Shown here: positions 24,780 through 32,117 of the stretch, piece by piece
Layout of the letters: each line of letters opens with the position of its first letter
How positions within the stretch are numbered: position 1 is the stretch's first letter
NCBI GenBank assembly: GCA_022763925.1
Contig: JALERW010000175.1
Span: 1 to 32,117, forward strand
Reading direction: 5' to 3'
Length of the DNA: 32,117 nucleotides
From: Lachnospiraceae bacterium
Lineage (GTDB): Bacteria > Bacillota > Clostridia > Lachnospirales > Lachnospiraceae
The notes under the pieces: model-generated
Databases searched by the model: none
Seen by the model: the letters and a program-made list of their open reading frames with translations, nothing else
Told to the model about the DNA's origin: nothing
Translations under genes and position numbers: made by a program

Positions 24780-24977
24780 TTACAGATATGGTAAAATCTT
24801 CTTCATATTCTTAACATTTGTTACGTCCGTAATCGTAGCTTTTCTGAGGTTTCTCTTTCTCTTGGTGCTCTTCTTTGTTAAGATATGGCTCTTGTAAGCT
24901 TTATTTCTCTTTAACTGTCCGGATGCTGTCTTTTTAAATCACTTTGCAGCTGCTCTGTTTGTCTTAATTTTTGGCAT
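24780..24977 (-). pseudogene. rpmI: Ribosomal protein L35 with in-frame TGA at codon 13
   Basis: The 66-codon frame starts MPKIKTNRAAAK, then has TGA (24939-24941), then [16 protein letters not shown] and the rest of L35 to the natural TAA. The reading frame is kept throughout, and codon 13 is normally Arg, so one base change (CGA or AGA to TGA) explains it. AAGGAGG lies ten bases before the ATG, and the operon position between infC and rplT is normal. TGA is used as a true stop elsewhere in the window (for example pyrI and the nucleoside kinase), so reassignment is unlikely. A read error, a real mutation or read-through remain possible. Confidence 0.9.
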
Positions 24978-25017
24978 TTTATGATTTCCTCCTTGATTAT
25001 AAAACTTCTATTGATTC

Positions 25018-25524
25018 CTAACGTTTTTCTGCTAAGAACATTGTCATGCTTCTGCCTTCCAACTTGGGCGCTTTCTCCACAACCGCAATGTCGGCAAGCT
25101 TTTCAGCAAAAACATCCAAAATCTGTTTGCTGCTCTGCATATGAGCCATCTCACGACCTCTGAATCTCAGCGTAACCTTTACTCTGTCACCTTTTTCAAT
25201 GAATTTTTTAGCGGCATTCACTTTTGTATTCAGATCATTGTCATCAATGTTCGGTGAGAGTCGAACTTCCTTGATATCGATGGTTTTCTGTTTCTTTCTG
25301 GCTTCCTTCTCCTTGCGGGCCATTTCGTAACGATATTTGCCGTAATCGATAATCTTGCATACCGGCGGCTTCGCAGTCGGAGCGATCTTCACCAGATCAA
25401 GCTCTGCTTCCTTTGCGAGCTTTAACGCTTCCTTCACCGGCATAATTCCAAGCTGCTCTCCATCTTCCCCGATCAGACGAATCTCCTTATCTCTGATCTG
25501 CTCGTTAATCATTAATTCGCTGAT
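25018..25524 (-). CDS. infC: Translation initiation factor IF-3, probable AUC start
   Basis: 168 residues from the proposed start ISELMINEQIRDKEIRLIGE. The N-domain, the basic linker (YRYEMARKEKEARKKQK) and the C-domain with VKVTLRFRGREMAH are typical. IF-3 keeps ribosomal subunits apart and proofreads start codons. GGAGG ends nine bases before ATC at 25524, whereas the first ATG (25512) is 21 bases away. infC is known for AUU/AUC/AUA starts that IF-3 itself disfavours, giving autoregulation, so AUC is preferred. The frame stays open further upstream only through the leader. First gene of infC-rpmI-rplT. Confidence 0.93.
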   Translation of the reverse strand: MSELMINEQIRDKEIRLIGEDGEQLGIMPVKEALKLAKEAELDLVKIAPTAKPPVCKIIDYGKYRYEMARKEKEARKKQKTIDIKEVRLSPNIDDNDLNTKVNAAKKFIEKGDRVKVTLRFRGREMAHMQSSKQILDVFAEKLADIAVVEKAPKLEGRSMTMFLAEKR

Positions 25525-25539
25525 AACTGTACACCTCCA

Positions 25540-25733
25540 AAAAATAAAATGAAAAAAGTGGATAGTCAGACTATCCACAAAAAACTCGATACCTGCATCC
25601 GCATCCCGGAAAGCTCCGTATAAATCCGAATCTTCTCCAACAATACGCCTGTACACAGGAACTATGAACGCCGGGTCACTTGCTCGTGCCTGGGTGAGAG
25701 TGGATACTCTGCTTTGTTTTATGCTCTCGCAAC
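25540..25733 (-). promoter_or_regulatory. Attenuator leader of infC-rpmI-rplT (probable L20 leader)
   Basis: A leader of about 200 bases ends in a perfect hairpin, GTGGATAG/CTATCCAC (25558-25578), followed on the minus strand by TTTTTTCATTTTATTTTTT. It stands just before the infC ribosome binding site. An intrinsic terminator there means the operon is controlled by attenuation. In Bacillus this leader responds to L20. The L20-binding part was not traced base by base. Confidence 0.8.
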
Positions 25734-25739
25734 ATTGTT

Positions 25740-25768
25740 ACTCTATCATATCCTTCTATGTTTGTCAA
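25740..25768 (-). promoter_or_regulatory. infC operon promoter
   Basis: TTGACA (25763-25768), 17 bases, TAGAGT (25740-25745) on the minus strand, lying directly after the stop of the pyruvate-kinase-like gene. Confidence 0.55.
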
Positions 25769-25775
25769 TGCCTTT

Positions 25776-26765
25776 TTAAGTGTTTTCTTCCCGGAAATGC
25801 AGGGCTTCCTCTCCGGTCCGTACCAGATAACCCATTGCCTGTACCGGGTATTTTCCCGCAGCAGTCTCGCCGGTAAGCATGATCGAATCTGCCCCGTCCA
25901 GCACCGCATTAAAAATATCACATACCTCCGCCCTGGTCGGCACCGCACGCTCCTGCATGGAATCCAGCATCTGGGTCACGATCATAAAGGGCTTCCCTGC
26001 CTTTTTTAAAAAGGCAGCTGCTTCCTTCTGCACCCGTGGCAGCTTCCACAAGGGCATATCGTTCCCCAGATCCCCTCTGGCAATCACAAAATAATCCGCA
26101 TAAGGAAGAAGTTCCGGAAGAGACACAATCCCCTGGCGGCTTTCCAGCTTGGCAAATATCTCAACCTCCGGGACACCGGAACGGTCCAGAGCTTCTCTCA
26201 GCGCCAGAAGATCCTCGGCGCTTCGGACAAAAGGAAGCATCACCCCCGTCACACCGCACTCCCTCGCCATCGACAGATTCTCATAATCATTTTTCGTCAG
26301 GACAGGCGGATACAGCCCGGAATCCGGAACTGCAATGCTCTTTGCTGAATACAGCTTCCCACCGCGGACCACCTCACAGTTCAGATAACTGCCCCCATTC
26401 TCCAGAACCTGCAGCAAAATCTTTCCATCATCCAAAAGGATACTGCTTCCTTCCCGCACATAATCATACAGGATATCCGGAATTTTAATCACACCCTGGC
26501 CAAGCAGCACCTCACTTCCGTCTGTCAGTTCCACCGGCTGAGGCAGCTTTCCGATACGTAGCTCCGGCCCCTGCAGGTCAATAAGGAACTTCATCTGCCT
26601 CCCGCTGTCTGCTGATGCTCTTCTGAGCATCCGGATCCAGTCCATATGCTCTGAAAGATTCCCGTGGGACAGATTCATCCGCACACCGGTCATACCTTCC
26701 CGGAACATATCTGTCAGGATCTCTCTGTCTGCACACGCAGGCCCTATCGTTCCATAATATTCCAT
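25776..26765 (-). CDS. Pyruvate-kinase-like protein lacking the C-terminal domain
   Basis: 329 residues, against about 470-590 for pyruvate kinases. The N-terminal GTIGPA, RMNLSHG, DLQGPELRIGK, AKLESRQGI, IARGDLG, TQMLDSM, PTRAEVCDI and TGETAAGKYP motifs cover the A domain active site, with a B lid domain near residues 70-150. The protein then ends cleanly at HFREENT, so the allosteric C domain is absent. The frame has no lesion, and AGGGGG precedes the ATG, so it looks like an intact gene. It may be an unregulated pyruvate kinase or a paralogue with a changed substrate. DGIMVARGDLG of true enzymes is YFVIARGDLG here. Confidence 0.85.
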   Translation of the reverse strand: MEYYGTIGPACADREILTDMFREGMTGVRMNLSHGNLSEHMDWIRMLRRASADSGRQMKFLIDLQGPELRIGKLPQPVELTDGSEVLLGQGVIKIPDILYDYVREGSSILLDDGKILLQVLENGGSYLNCEVVRGGKLYSAKSIAVPDSGLYPPVLTKNDYENLSMARECGVTGVMLPFVRSAEDLLALREALDRSGVPEVEIFAKLESRQGIVSLPELLPYADYFVIARGDLGNDMPLWKLPRVQKEAAAFLKKAGKPFMIVTQMLDSMQERAVPTRAEVCDIFNAVLDGADSIMLTGETAAGKYPVQAMGYLVRTGEEALHFREENT

Positions 26766-26820
26766 TTTTCCCCCTCACTCTTTACATTCATTTATCCGGA
26801 CGGTTCAGCATTATACAAAA

Positions 26821-27648
26821 TCATCCAAAAATCAGAAAATACACAAGCACCAGGATACCGAGTATGATACGGTACCAGCCAAATACTTTGAAATCATGCT
26901 TCTTAATATAGCCCATAAGAAGCTTGATCGTCAGAACGGAAACCACAAAGGCAACGATCATTCCAACAGCCAGGATCACCAGCTCTTCCGCCTTAAAAGC
27001 GAAACCGTATTTCACGATCTTCAAAAGACTTGCCCCCAGCATAACCGGAACCGCCATGAAAAACGTAAATTCTGCTGCCACGGTCCGGGACACTCCTATC
27101 AGAAGGGCTCCTACAATAGTGGCACCAGATCTGGATGTTCCCGGGAAAATTGCAGCAATCAGCTGGAAAAGACCGATAATAATGGCGACCGGATAAGTGA
27201 TCTGGCTGATCTTGCGGATACGTGGTCTCTGATACCGGTTTCTGTTCTCAATCACAATAAACAGAATACCGAAAACGATCAGTGCAATTGCAACCGTTAT
27301 GTAATTGTAGAACAGTTCCTCCAGTACATCATCAAACAGCACACCCACCACTGCTGCCGGAATACAGGCAACGATGATCTTAAACCACATATCCAAGGTC
27401 TTCCTGCGGATCACCGGTCCCCCGGAAAAATTAAACGGAAACAGCTTGTGCCAGTACAGTACCACTACTGCCAGAATCGCACCCAGCTGGATCACAACAA
27501 GAAAAATCTTCCAAAAATCGGCACTTACGTCCAGTTTGATAAATTCGTCCAGCAAAATCATGTGACCGGTACTGCTGATGGGAAGCCATTCCGTGATCCC
27601 CTCCACAATACCGAATAAAACCGCTTTTAAAGTATTCAAGATATCCAT
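26821..27648 (-). CDS. uppP: Undecaprenyl-diphosphatase
   Basis: 275 residues, about eight membrane helices. EGITEWLPISSTGH (residues 16-29) and PGTSRSGATI are the two active-site motifs of the BacA/UppP family. It removes a phosphate from undecaprenyl diphosphate so that the lipid carrier can be reused in cell-wall synthesis, and it confers some bacitracin tolerance. AGGAAGGATGAGAGC precedes the ATG and a TTGCTT/TAATAT promoter lies about 45 bases upstream. The pyruvate-kinase-like gene follows after 55 bases and may share the transcript. Confidence 0.96.
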   Translation of the reverse strand: MDILNTLKAVLFGIVEGITEWLPISSTGHMILLDEFIKLDVSADFWKIFLVVIQLGAILAVVVLYWHKLFPFNFSGGPVIRRKTLDMWFKIIVACIPAAVVGVLFDDVLEELFYNYITVAIALIVFGILFIVIENRNRYQRPRIRKISQITYPVAIIIGLFQLIAAIFPGTSRSGATIVGALLIGVSRTVAAEFTFFMAVPVMLGASLLKIVKYGFAFKAEELVILAVGMIVAFVVSVLTIKLLMGYIKKHDFKVFGWYRIILGILVLVYFLIFG

Positions 27649-27689
27649 GCTCTCATCCTTCCTCTTTTTCTTTTAGAGCCTTGAATTTA

Positions 27690-27718
27690 ATATTATCGCA
27701 TGACTTTATGAAAAGCAA
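27690..27718 (-). promoter_or_regulatory. Possible uppP promoter
   Basis: TTGCTT (27713-27718), 17 bases, TAATAT (27690-27695) on the minus strand. Confidence 0.45.
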
Positions 27719-27745
27719 CACCTTTTTCACATTCCCGGCAACAGC

Positions 27746-27785
27746 AAAAGATCCGGACAGGAAGCTGCTTCCGTCCGGATCTTTT
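27746..27785. terminator. Terminator after the DUF1540 gene
   Basis: Thirteen-base-pair stem AAAAGATCCGGAC/GTCCGGATCTTTT with a nested GGAAG/CTTCC stem in the loop. On the minus strand TTTT follows the GC-rich part. Confidence 0.7.
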
Positions 27786-27803
27786 ACATAAGTTTTTTCG
27801 TTT

Positions 27804-28124
27804 TCAGCCGCATCTGCACTGAAAGGTGGCGCACTCCGTTTCTTTGGAATCATACACATGTCCGCCCACAATGCCGATACGCTCCGCTTTACACTCACAG
27901 TTTTCGTTATGCACACAATCTGTAGCCTCACAGTTCACACAGATATGCTTATCCGGCGTCTCCGCTTTGTTGGAAAAGGAATCCCCCTTCTGCGGACGGA
28001 AGCTGGCACATCTGGTCTCTTCCGTCACTCTGGCCTTTGCACCCTCGACCTTAATATCACCTTTGCAGCAGCGTTCTGTCTTATTAAAAACGCAGCTTAC
28101 TACCGTACAGTTTAAATCAGGCAT
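27804..28124 (-). CDS. Double DUF1540 cysteine-rich protein
   Basis: 106 residues with two copies of the DUF1540 motif. Copy 1 (about 3-42) has NCTVVSCVFNKTERCCKGDI and ETRCASF. Copy 2 (about 61-103) has VNCEATDCVHNENCECKAERI and ETECATFQC. Cysteines in this spacing suggest metal binding, but no function is known. There is no signal peptide or membrane helix. AAAGGAG is seven bases before the ATG. The start codon lies within a 13-base inverted repeat whose other arm is in the leader. Confidence 0.85.
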   Translation of the reverse strand: MPDLNCTVVSCVFNKTERCCKGDIKVEGAKARVTEETRCASFRPQKGDSFSNKAETPDKHICVNCEATDCVHNENCECKAERIGIVGGHVYDSKETECATFQCRCG

Positions 28125-28182
28125 AATATCGCTCCTTTCTGCCTGCCGTTTCCCGGACAGGTATAAGAGTATTATGCCTGAT
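28116..28182 (-). promoter_or_regulatory. Structured leader over the DUF1540 start codon
   Basis: ATCAGGCATAATA (28116-28128) and its exact complement (28170-28182) are separated by 41 bases. In the mRNA the 3' arm contains the AUG. The loop holds the AAAGGAG site and a smaller CCTG...CAGG hairpin. This could mask the start codon, or be a protein-binding site in DNA. Confidence 0.6.
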
Positions 28183-28228
28183 CTTTAGAATTTCATTCCC
28201 CGCTTATCTATGGAAAATATTTCCTTTA

Positions 28229-30190
28229 CTATTTTGCTGCATCCACTTCGATCTTACGGATCTCTTTGGTACGGATTTCCCTGCAGATGGCATCAATAAA
28301 GCTGTCCAGCTCCTTCATGCCCTCATCTCCAAGGTATCGGCTTCTTACAGAAACCTTTCCTTCCTCCTCTTCCTTGGCTCCCACAACAAGCATGTAAGGA
28401 ACCTTTGCCAGTCTGGATTCACGGATCTTGTAGCCGATCTTCTCAGAGCGCTCATCCACGGAGCTTCGAATGCCGTTTTTGCGAAGTTTATCATTTACCT
28501 GCTCTGCATATGCATTGTACTTTTCGGAAATCGGAAGCACACGCACCTGCTCCGGGCACAGCCAGGTCGGGAACAGTCCCGCATATTTCTCGATCAGCCA
28601 TGCCAGTGTACGCTCATAGCAGCCGATGGAGGTTCTGTGGATAATATAAGGGCGGACTTTATTGCCGTTTTCATCGATATAGTACATATCAAACTGCTCT
28701 GCCAGCAGGGCATCCCACTGAACCGTGATCATGGTATCTTCCTTACCGTAAACATTCCTGGCATTGATGTCTACCTTCGGGCCATAGAATGCAGCCTCTC
28801 CCACATCCTCCGTAAACGGAACACCAAGCTCTGTCAGAACCTTCCGGATGCTTGCCTCCGTCTGATCCCATACCTCCGGCTCTCCGATATATTTTTCTCT
28901 GTTGTTCGGATCCCATTTGGAAAGATGATACGTAACTTCATCAGCCAGTCCCAGAGTCTCCAGGCAATGCTTGGCCAGAGCCAGACATCCCTTGAACTCG
29001 TCTACCATCTGATCCGGACGCACGATCAGGTGTCCCTCGGAAATAGTAAACTGACGCACACGGGTCAGGCCGTGCATCTCGCCGGAATCCTCATTCCGAA
29101 ACAGTGTAGAGGTCTCGCCGTAACGCAGAGGCAGCTCCTTATAGCTGTGCTGGCCTGCCTTATATACATAATACTGGAAGGGACAGGTCATCGGACGCAG
29201 GGCAAATACCTCCTTGTCCTTCTCCTCATCTCCCAAAACGAACATGCCTTCCTTATAATGATCCCAGTGGCCGGAAATTTTGTAAAGGTCACTCTTTGCC
29301 ATCAAAGGAGTCTTGGTGCGGATATAACCCCACTCATTGTCCTCCAGATCCTCGATCCATCTCTGAAGCTCTTTTACCACGATAACGCCCTTCGGCATCA
29401 GAAGCGGGAGGCCCTGACCGATGACATCTACGGTAGTAAACAGTTCCATCTCACGGCCCAGCTTGTTATGGTCACGGTTTTTGATATCTGCAAGATAAGC
29501 CAGATATTCGTCCAGCTCTTCCTTTTTCGGGAAAGCAGTTCCGTAAATTCTGGTCAGCATCTTGTTCTTCTCGCTGCCTCTCCAGTAAGCTCCGGAAGAG
29601 GAAGTCAGCTTAAAGGCCTTGATACTCTTGGTGCTCATCAGGTGGGGGCCTGCGCAGAGATCCACAAAATCTCCCTGACTGTAGAAGGAAATTACTGCAT
29701 CCTCCGGCAAATCCTCGATCAGTTCTACTTTATAGGGTTCATTGCGTTCCTGCATATATTTGATTGCCTCTGCCCGGGGCAGGGTGAATTTCTCCAGCTT
29801 GGCGCCCTTCTTGATGATGCGCTTCATTTCCTTCTCAATCTCATCCAGATCCTCTCTTGTGAAGGACTGGCATTCAAAATCATAATAAAAGCCTGTATCG
29901 ATAGAAGGGCCGATAGCCAGCTTAGCATCCGGATACAGATTTTTCACAGCCTCTGCAAGTACATGGGAGGTCGTATGACGCAGTGCGGCAAGGCCTGCCT
30001 TGTCATTAGCCGTCAGAATATTTAAGCTGCAGTCCTCTGCCACTTCCGTGCGGAGATCCACAACCTTTCCGTTAAGTTCTCCGGCTGTTGCCGCTCTTGC
30101 AAGTCCTTCGCTGATATCCTGTGCGATCTCATACACAGACTTTGGTGCATCATAGGATTTGATTGATCCGTCTTTCAGTGTGATAATCAT
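28229..30190 (-). CDS. thrS: Threonyl-tRNA synthetase
   Basis: 653 residues. Residues 1-62 are the TGS domain. HTTSHVLAEAVKNLYP with HxxxH belongs to the editing domain. The class II core shows RPMTCPFQ (zinc Cys), motif 2 LRYGETSTLFRNEDSG with FTISEGHLI, and motif 3 IIHRTSIGCYERTLAWLIEKY. The C-terminal 110 residues form the anticodon-binding domain. It charges tRNA-Thr with threonine. The ATG has AAAGGAAG upstream, and the gene stands behind a T-box leader that senses uncharged tRNA. Confidence 0.98.
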   Translation of the reverse strand: MIITLKDGSIKSYDAPKSVYEIAQDISEGLARAATAGELNGKVVDLRTEVAEDCSLNILTANDKAGLAALRHTTSHVLAEAVKNLYPDAKLAIGPSIDTGFYYDFECQSFTREDLDEIEKEMKRIIKKGAKLEKFTLPRAEAIKYMQERNEPYKVELIEDLPEDAVISFYSQGDFVDLCAGPHLMSTKSIKAFKLTSSSGAYWRGSEKNKMLTRIYGTAFPKKEELDEYLAYLADIKNRDHNKLGREMELFTTVDVIGQGLPLLMPKGVIVVKELQRWIEDLEDNEWGYIRTKTPLMAKSDLYKISGHWDHYKEGMFVLGDEEKDKEVFALRPMTCPFQYYVYKAGQHSYKELPLRYGETSTLFRNEDSGEMHGLTRVRQFTISEGHLIVRPDQMVDEFKGCLALAKHCLETLGLADEVTYHLSKWDPNNREKYIGEPEVWDQTEASIRKVLTELGVPFTEDVGEAAFYGPKVDINARNVYGKEDTMITVQWDALLAEQFDMYYIDENGNKVRPYIIHRTSIGCYERTLAWLIEKYAGLFPTWLCPEQVRVLPISEKYNAYAEQVNDKLRKNGIRSSVDERSEKIGYKIRESRLAKVPYMLVVGAKEEEEGKVSVRSRYLGDEGMKELDSFIDAICREIRTKEIRKIEVDAAK

Positions 30191-30239
30191 TTCACTTCTT
30201 CCTTTCTTATGTTGGATTGGATGGACATCATCCGGCTCA

Positions 30240-30508
30240 TAGCTGACAAAAAAATCCCTTCCTGTACGAACTGTACAGAAAGGGACGATACGGTCGATCG
30301 CGGTTCCACCCTAATTGTTTGTTACAAACCACTCATTCATGATGATAACGGTATCACCGGGCCGGATTGGGGCCACTCGGAGGCAGTCTTCAGATGGTTC
30401 CTAATAAGATACTTCCAGCAAATGTATCTCTCTCTGGATTATTCCGCACCCTACTCTTCTCGTCTTCGTGTTGTCTTATAAACTTACGGCATTCTTTTCT
30501 CACCGATT
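30240..30508 (-). promoter_or_regulatory. T-box leader (riboswitch) of thrS
   Basis: The minus strand has AGGGTGGAACCGCGA (30298-30312), the T-box that pairs with the tRNA acceptor end. A terminator follows, stem CCCTTTCTGTAC/GTACAGGAAGGG (30256-30284), then TTTTTTT. Further upstream a stem-I-like hairpin AGATAC/GTATCT is closed by a loop with AGTA on one side and GGAACC on the other. The ACC there is the likely threonine specifier codon (moderate confidence). Uncharged tRNA-Thr would favour the antiterminator and thrS expression. Confidence 0.93.
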
Positions 30509-32117
30509 ATTGTCATTATATCACGAAAGTTTTGTTTGTCAAGCGCACGTGCGGGAGATTTTCTGACCCTTTTTCCGGCACACAGCACCATGATTTCATG
30601 GGCAAGCAGGGGGAAGGAAGCCAAAAGGGCCAGCCACAGCCATTCCTTCACATCCAGGTGCGCAGTCCCGAATGCAGTAGTGAGGAACGGGATCTCGGTC
30701 ACAGCCAGCTGAAGCAGCAGACCTGTAATCCATGCCAGCCACATCAGTGGATTTTCCAGCGGATTTCTATGAAATACTGACGTATGAATATCCCGCATCC
30801 CAACCGCATGGAAAAGCTGGGACATTCCCAGCACCGTAAATGCATAGGTCTGAGAACGCATCAGGATTGCTTCACGGAAAAGCAGCATACGGACCGCTGC
30901 CAGACTGAACGGAAGCCCCGAATCCCGCAGCATTGTATAAGGTATCGTGAAAAATGCTGTCAGGCTGATTCCTGCGATCAGAATCCCGTAAAAGCATGTA
31001 CAGGCAAGGCCGCCTTCCGCAAAAAGGCTTTCTTTTGCGCTTCTGGGCGGCCGTTCCATAAGCTGCTTTACATCATTTTTATCCACTCCCAAAGCCAGCG
31101 CCGGAAGAGAATCCGTAATCAGGTTAATCCACAGGATATGACTTGACCGCAGCGGAGAGGAAAGCCCAAAAAACACCGCCAGAAACATGGTCAAAATTTC
31201 CCCCATATTGGAAGAGAGCAGAAATATCACCGATTTCCTGATATTTTCGTAAACTCCTCTTCCCTCTTCGATCGCCTTCTCGATCGTGGCAAAATTGTCA
31301 TCTGTCAGCACAATGTCCGCCGCCTGGCGCGCGACATCCGTCCCTCCCTTTCCCATGGCAATTCCCACATCCGCATATTTCAGCGAAGGGGCATCGTTGA
31401 CGCCGTCCCCGGTCATGGCTACGATATTTCCCATACTTTTTAAGCTTCTCACGATCCGTACCTTATGCTCGGGCGACACCCTGGCAAATACCCGAACATC
31501 CGACAAACGTCTCCGAAGCTTTTCTTCCGACAGACCTGAAATCTCCTCGCCGGTCATGCACTGCTCTTCCTGCCGTGCGATACCCAGCTGCCTGGCAATA
31601 GCCAGCGCCGTATCGGCATGGTCCCCGGTAATCATTATCGTCCGAACGCCCGCCCGCCTGAACTCCTCCACTGCTTCCGCTGCTTCCGGGCGGATGGGAT
31701 CTTCCATCCCAACCATCCCCAGGAAAGTCAGTTCCTGCTCAGACAGACAACTCCCTCCGACGCGCATTGCAGCTGCAAGCGTGCGCAGGGCATGATGCGC
31801 CATCTCCTTCTGGGCCCGGCGGATGGATGTTCTGTGCTGTTCTGTCAGCAAAACGGTACGCCCATTTAACAGGATGTAAGTACAGTGCTTCAGCACCTCA
31901 TCCGGTGCCCCCTTCGTATATGCCACCGTCTGATCTCCTTTTCTGTGAAAGGTGGACATCATTTTCCTTTCCGAATCAAAAGCCAGCTCCGAAAGTCTTG
32001 GCATGCAAAGCTCCAGCCGTTCCCGGGTAATCCCTTCCCCGGCAGCCAGTGTGAGCAGCGCAAGCTCCGTAGCATCTCCAATCTGTCCATCCTCTTTAAG
32101 CACCGCATCGTTGCATA
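30484..32117 (-). CDS. P-type cation-transporting ATPase, calcium-type (N-terminal part outside window)
   Basis: About 544 residues are visible and the frame runs off the right edge, so the N-terminal membrane part and the DKTGT phosphorylation site are missing. The nucleotide-binding KGAPDEVL, the P-domain TGDHADTA and TGDGVNDAP motifs, and the hinge VYENIRKSVIFLLSSNMGEI are all present, followed by about six C-terminal helices. LWINLITDSLPALALG is typical of P2-type (SERCA/PMCA-like) calcium pumps. The substrate is inferred from this resemblance. The last codons contain the thrS promoter. Confidence 0.93.
   Translation of the reverse strand, partial: CNDAVLKEDGQIGDATELALLTLAAGEGITRERLELCMPRLSELAFDSERKMMSTFHRKGDQTVAYTKGAPDEVLKHCTYILLNGRTVLLTEQHRTSIRRAQKEMAHHALRTLAAAMRVGGSCLSEQELTFLGMVGMEDPIRPEAAEAVEEFRRAGVRTIMITGDHADTALAIARQLGIARQEEQCMTGEEISGLSEEKLRRRLSDVRVFARVSPEHKVRIVRSLKSMGNIVAMTGDGVNDAPSLKYADVGIAMGKGGTDVARQAADIVLTDDNFATIEKAIEEGRGVYENIRKSVIFLLSSNMGEILTMFLAVFFGLSSPLRSSHILWINLITDSLPALALGVDKNDVKQLMERPPRSAKESLFAEGGLACTCFYGILIAGISLTAFFTIPYTMLRDSGLPFSLAAVRMLLFREAILMRSQTYAFTVLGMSQLFHAVGMRDIHTSVFHRNPLENPLMWLAWITGLLLQLAVTEIPFLTTAFGTAHLDVKEWLWLALLASFPLLAHEIMVLCAGKRVRKSPARALDKQNFRDIMTIIGEKRMP
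30515..30542 (-). promoter_or_regulatory. thrS promoter inside the end of the ATPase gene
   Basis: TTGACA (30537-30542), 16 bases, TATAAT (30515-30520) on the minus strand. Both boxes are within the last 20 codons of the P-type ATPase gene. Confidence 0.8.

Noticed and set aside
24939..24941. Selenocysteine or reassigned TGA in rpmI
   Set aside because: No reason for selenocysteine in L35, no following hairpin noticed, and TGA ends several genes here.
25525..25656. 44-codon upstream extension of infC
   Set aside because: It translates the attenuator leader including the terminator hairpin, and the added residues are not IF-3-like.
28637..30025. 462-residue open frame on the plus strand
   Set aside because: Shadow of thrS, whose frame is beyond doubt.

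Overview
The window reads as chromosome of a Gram-positive Clostridia bacterium, most likely a Lachnospiraceae-type gut anaerobe. The basis is strong AAGGAGG-type ribosome binding sites, TTGACA/TATAAT promoters, a T-box leader on thrS, an attenuator leader on infC-rpmI-rplT, the dgt-dnaG-rpoD-trmK-Nif3 gene order, an EFR1-type flavodoxin/ferredoxin, and a DUF6320 membrane protein. The family assignment is inference. No phage, insertion sequence, CRISPR array or integrase was seen, and nearly all DNA is accounted for by genes or RNA leaders.

Layout. Positions 1-2.7 kb hold the 5' part of an RlmI-like rRNA methyltransferase (-), a four-helix CmpB-type membrane protein (+), a small PH-domain protein (-) and a nitroreductase (+). 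At 2.8-4.1 kb is pyrBI (+), the catalytic and regulatory subunits of aspartate carbamoyltransferase. RNase P RNA (rnpB, -) faces it with its own promoter and terminator. From 4.6 to 13.4 kb runs a long minus-strand operon: dgt, dnaG, rpoD, trmK, a Nif3-like protein, a TGS/uridine-kinase fusion and a GT39-like membrane glycosyltransferase. It joins dNTP hydrolysis, primase, the housekeeping sigma factor and tRNA modification.

At 13.5-16.6 kb an alpha/beta-hydrolase (-) is divergent from a two-gene operon (+) of a condensation-type O-acyltransferase and a zinc-ribbon six-helix DUF6320 protein. This looks like an uncharacterised acyl-transfer/deacylation module and is the best candidate for a new system here. 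An EFR1 flavodoxin-ferredoxin protein and a short ProB follow on the minus strand.

At 18.4-21.1 kb there are three tRNA-Leu genes (one AAG, two identical CAG), each with its own promoter and terminator. Two of them share a duplicated promoter and a two-hairpin leader. Between them lie a TetR regulator with two palindromic operators and a MATE exporter broken by a one-base frameshift. Then come a cytidylate-kinase-like protein, a zinc alcohol dehydrogenase, tRNA-Asn and an isolated EutH-type transporter.

At 24.4-25.8 kb is infC-rpmI-rplT with an attenuator. infC appears to start at AUC, and rpmI (L35) carries an in-frame TGA at codon 13. The window ends with a pyruvate-kinase-like protein lacking the C domain, uppP, a double-DUF1540 cysteine-rich protein, thrS under T-box control, and the C-terminal part of a Ca-type P-type ATPase that runs off the right edge. 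Two broken genes in an otherwise intact window are either real lesions or sequencing errors, and read data would decide.
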